Positions 40,973 through 53,200 are shown, numbered from the stretch's first letter. The stretch: DNA of 64,000 bases from Hypholoma sublateritium FD-334 SS-4 (GCA_000827495.1 KN817518.1:26405-90404); one strand, 5' to 3'. Made by a program: numbers and translations. The notes: a model not told the origin generated them from the sequence alone.

Positions 40973-41671
40973 ATGGAGTGCACGCTCATCCAGTGGGGCG
41001 ACGACCCCCTGCGCCACCACTACATCGACGCCGCCGGCCGCATGGCCTGTACTGTGTGCGTCCCCCCTCAATTGTGCGCGCGCTGTGCTGACGCCTAACA
41101 GGAAAGAGGTGCGCGCTGCGTTGCGCGTGCGCCGGCTGTGCTGACTCCCCGCAGGTCGACCGCAATCCGAACCCAATCATCCGCGTCGGTCGCGAGACGG
41201 CATGGGCGCAGCTGCACCCGAATGTTCTGGGCCCCGACAACGCGTACCTCTACCTCGGCCCAGAGAGCACCGCGGGCTTCGTCATTTACGGCAACAACCC
41301 CGTGAACCTCCCCATGCACTACTTCCTGCGTCCAGGAAAACAGCCCAACAGCATGTGCGTGCTTTTCCCCCCGCAGGAGCGCCCGCGCTGACCCTCGCAG
41401 CTCGCGCTACTTCCGCTGCCAGAACGGGCGCGACTACAAGTGGAAAGTGAGCTCGCACAAGATGGAGGTGCGCGCGCCCCACCTCTACTTACGACCCCGC
41501 TAACCCCCGCAGTGCTACGACGGCCGCACGCTCCTCGCGACGTGGGAGGTGAGCCCCCCGCGCGAGGAGTACTTCGCGCGCCTCGTCGTCCGCGAGCGCG
41601 GCATGTCCATCATCACCGAGATCCTCACCAGCCTCATCATCAATCGCATGTCCATGGCCCTCGGTTGGTAG
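40973..41671 (+). CDS. DUF6593-type protein
   Basis: This belongs to a basidiomycete family of unknown function (DUF6593-like). Inferred exons are 40973-41055, 41102-41108, 41155-41354, 41401-41467 and 41513-41671, giving 171 residues plus stop. The introns are 46, 46, 46 and 45 bp; the first three have a CTGAC branch and an AG acceptor. Exon 2 is only 7 nt (GAAAGAG). It restores the frame exactly, giving MACTVKEVDRNPNPIIRVGRE. Other family features are WAQLHPNVLGPDNAYLYLGP, VIYGNNPV, ISRYFRCQNGRDYKWKV, SSHKMECYDGRTLLATWE and the hydrophobic end IITEILTSLIINRMSMALGW. The last 92 bp of the gene are duplicated directly downstream (41693-41784). An alternative model without the 7-nt exon also stays in frame, losing two residues and the second branch/acceptor match. 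Confidence 0.78.
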
Positions 41672-41784
41672 GCCCTGCCGCCCGTCCGCAGGGCATGTCG
41701 ATCATCACCGAGACCCTCACATGCCTCATCATCAACCGCATGACCATGGCCCTCGGCCGGTAGGCCCCGCCGCCCGCCCGCAGT
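41601..41784 (+). repeat. Tandem 92-bp duplication of the DUF6593 gene end
   Basis: The stretch 41601-41692, covering the last codons, the stop and a CCGCAG acceptor-like end, is repeated at 41693-41784 with about ten changes. The second copy still encodes MSIITETLTCLIINRMTMALGR and a stop. Each unit ends in CCGCAG, so the second copy could act as an alternative last exon. Confidence 0.8.
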
Positions 41785-44302
41785 CTCACACCCATCGCAA
41801 GCCCCGCCTGTCTGCACTGTATCCATAATCGTACCACCGCTTTTCTCGTTGTTATCGCCCCGCCGTCTTGTCTCTCTAGCACCCGTAGCCGTAAACGCAA
41901 TATATTACCACTGCCTCCCACAACCCACTCGCAACGATTAACGCACACCGTCCGCGTGCGGCACCGCGCCCATAACTCTTCGTCGTCTTGTCTCTTTAGC
42001 ACCGTAGCCATAAACGCAATATATTACCACTGCCCCCCGCAGCACCACGCCCTTGACTCGCCTCGCGCGGCTATTATTGTGCGTATCAACGTGAGACGGC
42101 GCCGCACACACTGATTAGATAGACGGAGCGATGCATGGACATACACATATAAGTCTCCGTGCTGTGCAATGGGTGTTAGGTGCGATAAGTAAGGCCCGCC
42201 CTGCAGCCCGGCGCCTCTGGCGAATATTATTGTAATCGCTGACAATTGGACCTTTGGTGGGTGGGTCGGAACTTGATCACAGGTGGGCGCTGCCAAGGCC
42301 GTCGCACGCACGGAATTAGCTGCCGGCTCTCCAGCAGCGTCCTGCAATATAAAGTGCGCTGCGATAAGTAAGCCCCAGTCTGACAGCGCCTGTGCTCTAT
42401 GCGAGGCGGTTTGGTGACACAGCGGCACCCCGCTCTCAGTGCCTTGGGAAATCACCGCTTCTCCGACGGTGTCGATTGAATACTGAGGTCCTGGTGTCGT
42501 CGCCGCTCGCTCAGTGCCTCGGATATTCGCAACTGAACGAGCCAGCCACCCAATTCGGCCACCCAAAAGCGCCTCCAGGACCGCCTGCCATATACACAGC
42601 GCAGCCTCCGGCGCCGCACGTCCCGACGCCGCGCGTCGCCGTGCGCACCCACCCACCCAGCGGCACACCTGAGGCGCCCATCTGGGGTGCAAGAAGCGAG
42701 CCGAATAGCAGCGGGATTGAGAGCCCCGGACGGCCGTGCGGTGGTACTTGCTGGTACGCATCGCCCCCGACGGAGCGGTGGTTTATCATTCATCGCCGGC
42801 CACCATGACGCGACCCGCGTTCCAGGCCTGGAGTGGAGCGCGTGCTGCCCCGTGCGCACGCTTGCATCTTCGTCTCCTACCACCGGGAAATTAACCTGCG
42901 CGCGCGTGCGTTGGGTCGCTGTCCCGTGGGGTAGAACGAGCACGTCGCATACCACTGACTCGAGACAGCAAGGTAAGTACGCAGACAGGCAGACAGTCGA
43001 CGCGGACATATCGCTGCGCGTGCCGTAACGCCGTGGGCGTCTGTCGCCCGATGCGGCAGTTTACAGGCAGTAGTATTTGAGTTGCGTCTCCTGCAGGCAC
43101 GCCAGGGCATGCCGGAGGCACATAAGTAGTATGTGCATCACGTATGCACGGGACATGCATGTTATTCCGGTCGCGCGGGGTGCACCGTGGACGGGCGAAG
43201 CACGGCGGGGGACTTCTGGGAGCTTCTGGGGGACTTAGTCTTTCCGGCTGCGCGCCCGGGCGCCATGAAGGCTTATCGTGGGCCTCTGTAGGTGTGCGTA
43301 GCTACGCGCGCTAATAATAATATAATAAACGATGGTAGCCGGCTGTTATGCGATGCGATATACGGTGCGCCGAGAATAGCAACAATCGCGCACAGCGCGC
43401 CGGACGCCCGAGCGGGCGATTAGCATTTCCGGACGTTCGTGCGTAGGTGCATGGGCATCCAGAACTTGGCGGCAGAGATCCATTAATATTACTGCGAGCT
43501 TCGCTGCCTATGCCGGCGCTGGCGGGTTGAAAATTTTTTGTATAAGGTATGCAGCCGCCGCACCCGACGCCGGGCGAGCTCCCGACCGCGTCTCCATTCT
43601 CCAGTATCTGGCATCCCACAGCGGCAGCTTCTGCCGCTGCACCATCTGCGCAGATGGCCTATTGATGACCCGTGCGCCACTGCATGCCCACCCAATGGCA
43701 GGCAGCCCGCACGCCCGGGAGGATTCGAGCCGGGTGGACACCGCGGAGCGCTGGATATAGCGCGAATCAAGCTTCAAGCTCAAGCTCTAGAGCTTGAATA
43801 TTGATTGGCCAAGCGCGCTTTCCGTCAGACTCCGTCGCTGGGGCTGCAACGGGTGTTTTCCAGCGGATATTGTGCGCGTGCGCTGCATGTATTATGGAGA
43901 TATCGGGGGGTATGAGCGGGCTAATCTAATCAGCTGTTTCCCGGCCTGTCAGGATAGGTGTAATTCCGGCGCCCGCTGGAGTGAAATTGTGCAATCATTA
44001 ACCAATGAATGATGCTTTTCCAAACAAAAAAATCACAAGCCCCATGAATGATGACTCCCGATGCGCATAGGACAATTAGGACGCTATTATCGCCGCGCTC
44101 GTTTCGCCGCCTGGGCATTGCAGACGCACTCGCGCAAATTGCAGCTCGTTCGCTCGCTCGCGGCGGCCTGTGCAAATCCCAATTGGCGTGATCCAGTGAT
44201 CGCAGTGATCGCACATGCGGCCCGGAGCCCGCGCCGGAGGTTTTCCGCCCGCGTGCTCTTTCCTCCGCCCGCATCATCCGCGCCAGCACCCATGTCCAGA
44301 TC
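41672..44302. other. Repeat-rich intergenic region
   Basis: No intact gene is seen. Holds the 92-bp duplication above and a direct repeat of about 50 bp (TCTTGTCTCT.TAGCACC.GTAGCC.TAAACGCAATATATTACCACTGCC, at about 41869 and 41988). The second, inverted copy of repeat blocks Q and P lies at 42540-43231. A 16-bp perfect palindrome CAAGCTCTAGAGCTTG is at 43781-43796. The end of the region presumably carries the promoter of the gene at 44303. Confidence 0.5.
42540..43231 (-). repeat. Dispersed repeat, blocks P and Q (copy 2, inverted)
   Basis: In minus-strand orientation block P (43231-43029) comes first and block Q (42922-42540) second, the reverse of the order at 34.6-35.6 kb. Sequence divergence between copies is moderate. 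No protein domain is visible in any frame. Confidence 0.7.
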
Positions 44303-46009
44303 ATGGCCGACTCGCGCCTGAGCACCGTCTTCGACTTCGCCGCGCTTCGACTCCGCCCCGATGGCACGCGCGTGCCGCAGCAGCCTCCCGCGCGGGCGAC
44401 CGTCGCCGTGCAGGACGCCCGCGCGCGCTGGATCGCACGCGACGCGGGCGGCTCTGCGCGCATACTGAAGCTCCGCCGGCGCGGGAAGGGGGCGCGGGCT
44501 GAGGAGGAGGACGCCGGCGCGGAGGAGATAGATATCTCGCGCGAGCTCGCCCGCGGGCACCCGGCGGGGGACGAGGGGGGCGGTGCCGACGCCGACGCGC
44601 CGTCGGACGAGGACGAGGACGAGGGCCCGAGCAGGAAGCGCAAGGCTCGTCGGCGCGCGACCGGCCCTGCTGCGAAGCGGCGCAGGTTCGAAGCCGATTT
44701 CGACTTCCTCGCACCACAGCCGCCTGTGCGGTCAGTGAGTGCAGAAGGCTCCGCGCCGCCTCAGACACAGACGCCGGCCGCGGAAAATGGTGTGCTTGCA
44801 GAGCCCTCGCCGGTGAGCTCTGGTGCGCCTGATCGTCGGACACTTGTACTTATCTTTTTGTGCACTAGGACCTCCTGAAAAGCATACACCGGTTCGCATC
44901 CGAGTTCTATTCCGAGCGCGGCCAACTGCTGAACGTCTCGCGTCAATATCGAGCGGAAAGAAAGCAGGCTAGGCTCGCACGCCAGCAGCGCAAAGCCAGC
45001 CAGTCGAAAGGGAAGGAAAAGGCATCCGGGTCCAAGTCTCCGACTCCTTCCAGCGACGAGTCACAGGAAGGGTCAGACGACGGGTCCGAAAGCGACGAAG
45101 ACGAAGACGAAAACGAAGAAGGTGGTGAGATCGGGAAAAAAGATGGGAGTAAAAAGAAAGGCAAAAGGAAAGAGGAGCTGGAAGATGAGGGTGAGGATTC
45201 GGCTGACGAAAGCAGTGGAGACGAAGAGGAGGCGGACGAAGCAGGCACCGAGGAAGCGGAGACGGCCAAGCGACGGCCGAAAACCAAGCGGCGAAGAAGG
45301 TCAGGAAAGCCCAAGATTCTGCCACCTCTGGTCACAGACATGTATAAGGTCTTCGAGGGGTCAGCTCTAATGGTCTTGGGTGCGTTCATTCGCTTTCAGC
45401 TCTCCCTCTTGACTCATCAAAAAATTTATGCTCATAGGAATGCTCGTTCAGGAGCACATCAATTTTTTACTCACTCCCAACATACCGGACGGGTGGGAAG
45501 ACGAAGTGAAAAGGGCATACACGGATGATTTTGCTTCCGGTGAAGAAGACGTCAACAACGATGGGGATATTATGGTGGATGAATCAGTACAAGGGGAAGC
45601 CCCAGAAGGTCTTGACGAAGACATCGAAGAGGACGAAGATGATGAAGATGATGAAGGAGACGAAGAAGACGAAGAAACAGCAGAGAAAAATGAAGGGGGT
45701 GAGAATACCGGCGATGAAGATGGACAAGATGACACCGGCGAGGGTGAGGACGAAGAAGGCGACGAAGAAGGCGACGAAGAAGACCGTGGCGGAGATGAAG
45801 ACGAAGAGAATGGTGATACAGAGGATCATGACGGACATTCCGTCAAACCTAATGCATCTCGTATACACGGGCAGGCAGCCGAGACCGCCAACGACGTAAC
45901 AATGGAACTAGAGGAATCTGATGGCGATAGTTCCTTCGAAGGCACGTCTGACGAGTCAATGCGCTCTGACGATACGGTTCATTCGGATTCGGAGGTCGAG
46001 TTCAGTTGA
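44303..46009 (+). CDS. Acidic, probably nuclear protein of unknown function
   Basis: Inferred exons are 44303-44812, 44869-45379 and 45438-46009 (530 residues), joined in frame by introns of 56 and 58 bp. The N-terminal part has basic patches (KRKARRR, AAKRRR) that look like nuclear localisation signals. The middle has an apparently conserved helix, DLLKSIHRFASEFYSERGQL, followed by Arg/Lys-rich sequence. A second conserved-looking block spans the last intron: KILPPLVTDMYKVFEGSALM, then VLGMLVQEHINFLLTPNIPDGWE. The C-terminal 170 residues are almost all Glu, Asp and Gly. The overall look (two helical blocks, basic patches, acidic tail) suggests a chromatin or RNA polymerase I-type factor, but no family was recognised. 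Another frame just past the stop (to about 46200) looks protein-like, so the true 3' end could differ. Confidence 0.7.
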
Positions 46010-46566
46010 ACGAACTACGATCAAACCATCGTTATTCCAACAGAAGGACGATCACAGTCGTGCATCACCCCACTTGCAGACTATCTTGAAGGTCGGGGAC
46101 ACTGCACCCGAGTCTGATATTCCCTACGACTCGATGTCTTGGCTCTTTTGGAGGCAGTCCAGAAATTTTGTCATCGATGAGCTACGCGCACCACTTGTTT
46201 TAGTAAGTTTTATCCATCTTTTTGCACCTGGACCACGCGTTGACGACTGCTGTCCAACCAGTACGGAGTACGGAGTTGTAATCATGATGACTTCGTTCTC
46301 CTCCATTCCGGATGTCATATTCCATGATAGCTTTCAAGGCGAAATTTCGGACAACGAAAGAGGTTGACTTTTTGGTCGTTCCCTCGTCTCCTTACCATGC
46401 TGCCAGTATTGTTATCTTGCCGTTTTTCGTGCTGTTCTACCGGTTGCAGTATATGGGACGCCGTCAGGTGTCGACGTGGGTTTGACGCCATGTGGGAGGA
46501 GGTGCGAGGGTGAAAAGATTAATGTTGATTTTGACGAGATAGTGTATATACAAAAAGGGAATGCGA
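46010..46566. other. Converging 3' ends; no gene
   Basis: This is the space between the acidic protein gene (plus) and uL13m (minus). A frame open to 46367 includes SWLFWRQSRNFVIDELRAPLVLV, which may be an unrecognised extension or an older 3' part of the upstream gene. Nothing else is identifiable. Confidence 0.35.
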
Positions 46567-47261
46567 TTAGACCGAGGCCGTTTCGCGCTGCTCCTTTAAT
46601 TTTCTAAGGGTTTCCGACGTAGTGGGGATTGACACATTGTGGTCAGGCGGCAGGGTGCCGTCGTCCCAGCTTCGCATCACATTCGCGCCCAATATGCCCA
46701 TGCGGTGCGCGGGGAATATCTTGAGGCGCTCCAGGCGGCGCTCACGTAGCTTGTTCTTGGGCAACATTCCCGAGACCGCGTGCCGAATGATCTGGCGAAG
46801 TCGCGAAGGTGAACCGTGTAAGAAGTCGCTAGGGCCAGAGATGTCGGAGCACACGCACCTCGTCCGGGTTTTTGATTTTCATCGCCTTGTAGGGCGTCTC
46901 CTTCAGGCCTCCTGGGAACATCGAGTGTTTCCGGAACAGCAGCTGCTCCTCCTTGCGCCCTGTGACCTTCACTTTTCGCGAGTGCGTAACGATAACGTAG
47001 TCGCCGCAATCCACTGCAAAACGGTTCGGCAATCGTCTCAGCTCCAGGGGGGATATAGAACGCACCACTAGGGTCGTATATGGGCTTATGCTTGCCCATG
47101 AGCACCAGTGCTATCCTTTCCGCAAGTTTACCCAAGATGCGGTCTGAGGCATCGACGTGGTGCCACACCCGTGCGTAGGCGAGCGCAGTCTGTTCAAAGA
47201 AGTCAGAGCACGTAAAATAGCTATGATATTGAACACATACATTGCCAACGACCTGGGACAT
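46567..47261 (-). CDS. MRPL23: Mitochondrial large-subunit ribosomal protein uL13m
   Basis: uL13m is part of the mitochondrial 54S ribosomal subunit. Exons are 47261-47241, 47189-47066, 47013-46859 and 46791-46567, giving 174 residues, with introns of 51, 52 and 67 bp that keep the frame. Family blocks are clear: ARVWHHVDASDRILGKLAERIALVLMGKHKPIYDPS, then VDCGDYVIVTHSRKVKVTGRK, LLFRKHSMFPGGLKETPYKAMKIKNPDE, IIRHAVSGMLPKNKLRERRLERLKIFP. The last gives the signature H-A-V-x-G-M-L-P-K-N. The N-terminus before ARVWH is short, so any mitochondrial targeting information lies in the first 20 or so residues, as in yeast MRPL23. Confidence 0.92.
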
Positions 47262-50200
47262 AGCTTCGGGACGACGTGAACGGTGTTGACGAGGCGCGAA
47301 ATTGACCGCCTGGCCCGGGAGCGGCTAAAATTTTCCCACGAAACTCTGGAAACAACACGGCAAAACCACGGCCAAAACGGGAGGCCGTTGCTGTTTCTCA
47401 TTCGCCCTCCACTCCAACCTTGGTCTGTTCCTGTGTTCTCATGCTCTTGCCACCGTTTTCGCTGGGAGATCTGGCGTGCCAAATGGACCTCAGCTGATAA
47501 GGTTCGAACGTCTTGAAAGTTAAACTGATTGCACACGGCGAATCTGCCACGTCTAGCGAACCAGCGACCTCCTGTTGAGTTTCTCGGCGCCATACAGAGA
47601 TCTCTGTGCCCGCATCTCGCATCCAGGCTCAGCTCGCTCCATTCAATGCAAATTTGGTGGCTTTTGTGCGGAGTATCACTTGATTTATGAACTGTCTCGC
47701 GAAGGGGTGGGCATCTCCAAAAGCCTGAACTTGTTCTCTCGGTATCTTCCAGCCTTTTCATGGGAGCCTACTGCATGCTCGGGGAAAAATATATCTGCAT
47801 CTCTGGAAGTGAGGATGTTGCGCATACCTACTCTCGGGCCTCGCTTTCTTAATTTGCACCGTCGTCTAAGATTAAGTTATGCTCCATCGATCTCCTGACT
47901 GCGCCCTCCCACTGTCGTGGTTGGGTATGGCGATATCAGAACCGAACCTGCTCACACAATGGGGCTTGCATCCCCACTTGACGCTATTTCTACGAGGCGT
48001 CGCCATCTCCGCGGCCGTAGAGGGCCGCTCCCCCATCCTCGTGTTGCTAGGGCTGGCCGCGTTGGGTATACCGTGGCACAACTCTTCTCAGTGTGCCTCC
48101 TGGCGTCTTGTATGATTCCCGGGCGCTCTGTGTGTGCGTCTGTATTGTCTATTCAATGAACACAAACGGGCCACCGCACCTTCTGCGGCACCTCCTCGCT
48201 TCTAGTGGATAATCCCCTTGGTAAAAAAACGAACTCGCTCTGGAGCGCGGGCTATTTCAATCGCATGATCACAACGCCCATCACCGAGATACCAGCATAG
48301 GCTTAGGAGCTCCCAGCTTCCCGGTGCGGCCTGCTCGTCTGCTGGGACTGGGGTTTCTTTACGCGGCTGCACGATTTCTCATGCACGGGGGGCTGTGTAG
48401 CCTCATCAGATATTCCATCCTGCGTGCGAGCCGGGTGTGTGCGGTGGGACGCCCGACCCTCGGGGTGCTGTCCATGCACAAGGCCAAGACGCAGGGCGGT
48501 ACTGTACTTCACAGAACAGTGCCGTTACAATGCCACACACGGCCCCGCGCGGGCCGTCTAAGCACTGCGGGCGCTGTAGATGAGACCGTGGCGCGCGCAC
48601 GAGTGGCACTACCTGCGAGTTCTTGTGCCCATGTGTGTTGCATCTAAGCTTTCCTCCAGGTTGTTGTTCCCCGCGCAGAAGGCGATCGACAGTCTGCACC
48701 CGTGTGGCGTGCGTGGGTTGAAATAGCCCGGCGCACCTGTTATCTGTCTGATTATCCATGTTCTCAAGCTCTCAGAATAGGCTGAGCCATCCTGCTGTGC
48801 CCATCGCCATCAACGGCCCCTAGCCAGCCTGAGATCATCGGAGTATTTGTCAGACTAGTAGCCCGCCGTGGACTCGATAAGGACCCAGTCGCTCTCGTTC
48901 ACACTGCTTCCCGCAGGATTTTACCTGCCCAGGGAATACCTTAAGTTCGGTGGTGTAGACTCTCAGGTTCTCATTTTTATCTCCCTTTTAGAGCTAGTTA
49001 TCAGAAACAGCCTCTTGACATAAGTTGCCGAGTCATTAAGCTCGAGCAGAGCGGGTCGCCTAGCGCGGTTCATCTGGAATCCTTGCATGTCTGTATTCCG
49101 TCCCCGCACCCTGGTAGCATCTGGCCACCTCTCTCGTCTCCGCCGAGATGCCTCTCGAACTCATTCTGAACTCTAGTTCTCGTACAGCATGGTTCCCAGC
49201 CGAATTGTCATGTGGAATTGACGCAATGTACACGTAAAGACATTCAGCAACTATCCAACGCCCGGGGCCCCACCTCCGAGTTCCCCTCAAGAAGCCGTTT
49301 CCTATTTAAAGTCACCGTGGCCTTACGTTGCTCATACCGCCTATTTTCTGTTTCGGAGCTCAACCAGTCCTTGCCCCAAATCGCAGTCCTCTAAATGGGT
49401 TTGCGGCGCCGACCTCGAGCAGCTTTGGAGCAGCACTGAAATGGGGTTCGTTCGTGGTCGTATGTGGGGGGAATGTCCAATGGGCATCCTGCCTCACCTT
49501 TCGTCTATTATTTCTCGTGCACCTTCTAGGCGCGAGGGCTGGATGGATATTTGTGCCAGGCCTTAGCAAAGGATAGACTGAGCATTACGTCTGGGCGAGG
49601 TTGATGTACTACTTATTTGTGTCCTATTAACGACGCGAGGTATCTGTTCACCTGTTTCCTTCACATTTTCAGGATCAGATCTTTGTATGTAAATAAGTTA
49701 TTACTGTGTACTTCAATGGAAAATTATGTGCTCATTGGAAACTGTCAAAGTACTTACTCCCAGTCCTTGCAAGCAATGGGAATTAGATATCAATTAATTT
49801 ACGTATACATCACATAAATAATTATTAACACGATATTTATTTATTTACGCGTCAAGAAAACTTTCGGAAAACCCAGGGTTCCCAAAAGAAAGAAAGAAAT
49901 TCAAGTTCAACCATATAAATTGCGTACGTATAAGATTTCCGCCGAAGCCAAGCTGAAGCTGCAGACTCCACGAATAATTGCGAACCAATGATTTTGCTTA
50001 TTTATGTAATCTGTTTTACAATCACGGTTATAAATAGAACTATGTACATACTCCCCGACCGTCGGCCATTCTCACTGACTCCAACATGCGCCGTACTGTG
50101 CCACAGACATCACCGTATCTCTACGCCATGCCCCTTCATGTTATAATTGGGACGATATTCCCTCATAAGAACGGCAAGACTTGCGAGACCCAAGCGAGAC

Positions 50201-53200
50201 CGAGTGAGAAATTAAAAGCACGCCCTTCGGCTTCAAGCTGGACCAATTAATTAATTAAGCATCTGACAGAAGGTGGCACCATGGCACACCACACGCCTTC
50301 GCCATGTGTATGCCATGTGCGCATGAGCTGCCTACTTTTAGCATGTCGCATCCGCAAATGTATCCTCAATGGACGATGTTCATTGACGTTCAAACGTTCA
50401 TTATCACACTGGGAACATGCTTCCATTGACTAGCGGTCGGCGGATGTGCCCCGCGCCTCTCTGCCTTTGTTGATACCCGATCGACTGCCGACAAGACGGC
50501 GTATCACTGACATTATCTTGCAGCGTTGCGGCTCGTGGACATTCCATCATCAAAATATTGTTCACATACAAGATCTACTTACCGAGCTGACAATGGTACG
50601 TTATCATATCCGCGGGTTCTGAGCCAGTTCTCTCATACAAGACTGGCCAAATCAATCTCATGCACGACTCAAGCAGAAAGAATAGACGTGGTTTATAAAG
50701 TGGACATGGCATTCGTTCTTCTTTGTTCTTTCCATGGCATAACGCGGACTCGTAAACAATCCCATGAAAGCGGCGCTCACACGGCGCACACCCCCGAACA
50801 TGGCGTCCTGCTGCTGGGAATGCTCTGGGAGATACCCGCTTGGCTCTCCCACAAGATGATCGGTGGGAGGTCCCCTGCAACATCTTTACTCTCTACATAG
50901 ATCCCCGTGTAGTACTTTGACAATATCACTGCAAGTAATGAACCTTCTGGAGTCTTCCATTATCGCGGATGCCATCAGCCCTGGTCCTGACAGCCGGGCA
51001 CTCACGAGGGCGGGAAATGTAGGCGACAGCAGTCACATACAAGGGTTTCTCACACATCACCGCGTATGACAAGATGCTGCTGTATTTAGGCAAGAACGCA
51101 AGTAGCAGGGAAACACATTGACATAGGGAAACGCAAGGGAAATGCATTGGCACCTAGGCGGTCCGACATATTGGTCTGCGCCGACGGCGTTAAAATACAT
51201 AACACTCGCGCGGGAATCTTCCTGGGACTTTCTGCTTTCTCTAGTGGGGTTGCATTTGGGGACGCCCTCGGCCCGGTCGGCTGCTCAGTGCCACTCGACA
51301 AGCGCTCGACGCACGTGGCGAAGCCCTGAAATTCGGTACATCTGGCAGTAGAGATAAGATATGTCACTGCAAACTGAATTACTTTTCAAAATCCATTTCT
51401 TTTCAAAAATTGTGTAACCCGTCAGGGACTTTGTCATTGGCTTGAAGGTTTAAACATTTACTGTTAATACCTTAAGCGCCTGTCAATGGTGCATGCTTGA
51501 AAGAAGGTGGTCGCAGAGATTCGATGACAGCATCTATAGTAGTCGGATAGAGAAACCTTAGGATAAGCGTAGTTTAATATTAATCGTTCACTGTGTTTAA
51601 AAACTGCTCCTCAAGCTCCACGGACCTGAACATTGTTTTGCCATCCAGTGTGTGACGGTCGTAACAGCCCATAATTTGACACGGTGGCACCAACTTGAAC
51701 GCGATCGGATTGGCGCGTTCACCGCCAGGTGCATGCTCGCAAAAACATCTGTCGCCCCCTGACGTCTTTTTACGACACATGGCACATGCCCTGTATGAAC
51801 GGCGAACTCACAAACTTCACAGATCCAAGATAACTAGTAAGTAGGTTGTGATCTACGGGATCCGACAGGATGAAAGGTACGATCGATCTTGAAAATGAAC
51901 CCCAGAATACTAGGTACTCATGTATACTATGTCACCTGTAGTATGGTCGAGCGCTAGACAACAATCATATTTGATAGGCCCAAGCACAAATAGAAAACGA
52001 CGGTGGACTCCTTCTTGTACATACCGCAGTTAACGCGTTCCGCAGCGAACCTCCCAGCTCTTGTATTTATTTCTCTCTCACCCAGAGGTATTAATAATAT
52101 ATCAGCAGCTCTCGCCGCTGGAGCTGCACTGCGAGCCTACCCACGCGGGGGTGTACTACGCGCGGCCGTCTTCCAGAAAGGCAATTGATCAGAAGGAGAA
52201 GGCCGGGACCTGAGCTGATGGCTGCCGATGGGTGGGCTCGGCTGAGGTACTCTCTGACAGCGAAGGACTGCCTAGGACTGCCGACAGCAATAGATAAGAT
52301 GGACCCACGGCTGAGTGGTTCCTGTCAGGGGAAATCAATTAACGCGACAATGAATTTGATAATCATTACGGCGTCGGAGCGCGGGTTTACATACAAGCGG
52401 ACGCACTGCCCGGTGGCACCAACAGATTCCTTATCATCGCCTACCAGAGGTCACAGGTCCTACAGCTCTTCGCAAAAACCTAAAATGCCTTGCTCATCTC
52501 CAACTACGTTAATTCACCAAATTACCAAACTGGCTCGCGGGGAACACCCTCACTCATCTGCTGTCCGCCAGCAGGTCGACTGCACAGGAACAAACCCCCG
52601 CAATGCATGTACATTTATTTCGCAAGTAAGCATGGTCATTTCCACTCCCGAATTTCGAAAGTCTGTGGATAAGATCCAAAGTATGCATCGATGAGGGTAC
52701 AGGTACCCAGTTACACAGGCTTGCCCTAAATTTGTCGTTAATTTGACCTAAGGCTAAGGTCATTCTAAAATCGTTCATGGCGATACGAAACGAATCAGTT
52801 TGATATTCAAGGTTCTGAGAAAGCCGTTCTTGGACTGCGTCTCCCCCGCAGGCTGCTTTGTGAAATTTAACTGAGCCACGATCATGGTGTTTTTTTAGAG
52901 CTATGCATCAGAATATGCAGTTCCCCGTTTTCTCCTTGAATTGGAATTCTTAGCTCTGCCGAGAACTCGATCGTCGCGCGTTCTGTGTGGAACCCCATCA
53001 TAGTAGTTTCCTGGACAGCATATTGCTGGGCAGCGAGGAACCCGCCGTCGGATTAGCTCCAGGGAGTTGTACTGAATTCTGCACTGAGATAATCAGCAGC
53101 TGTCAATTCTATGATTTAAGCAGCACTCGTATTGGCAAGAAACCAAGAATATGACTCCGAAGACAGAGCCCTCAGGCTGCTAACTCACGGAAATCTCTAT

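Noticed and set aside
43690..43760. tRNA on the minus strand, from GGCTCGAATCC resembling a B box
   Set aside because: No acceptor or anticodon arms could be paired at proper spacing.
45584..45868. Hydrophobic minus-strand frame resembling a membrane protein
   Set aside because: It is the antisense of the Glu/Asp-rich tail; GAA/GAC read backwards give Phe, Leu and Val.
48800..49200. Possible ribosomal RNA remnant
   Set aside because: No stretch matched conserved rRNA cores that I could recognise.
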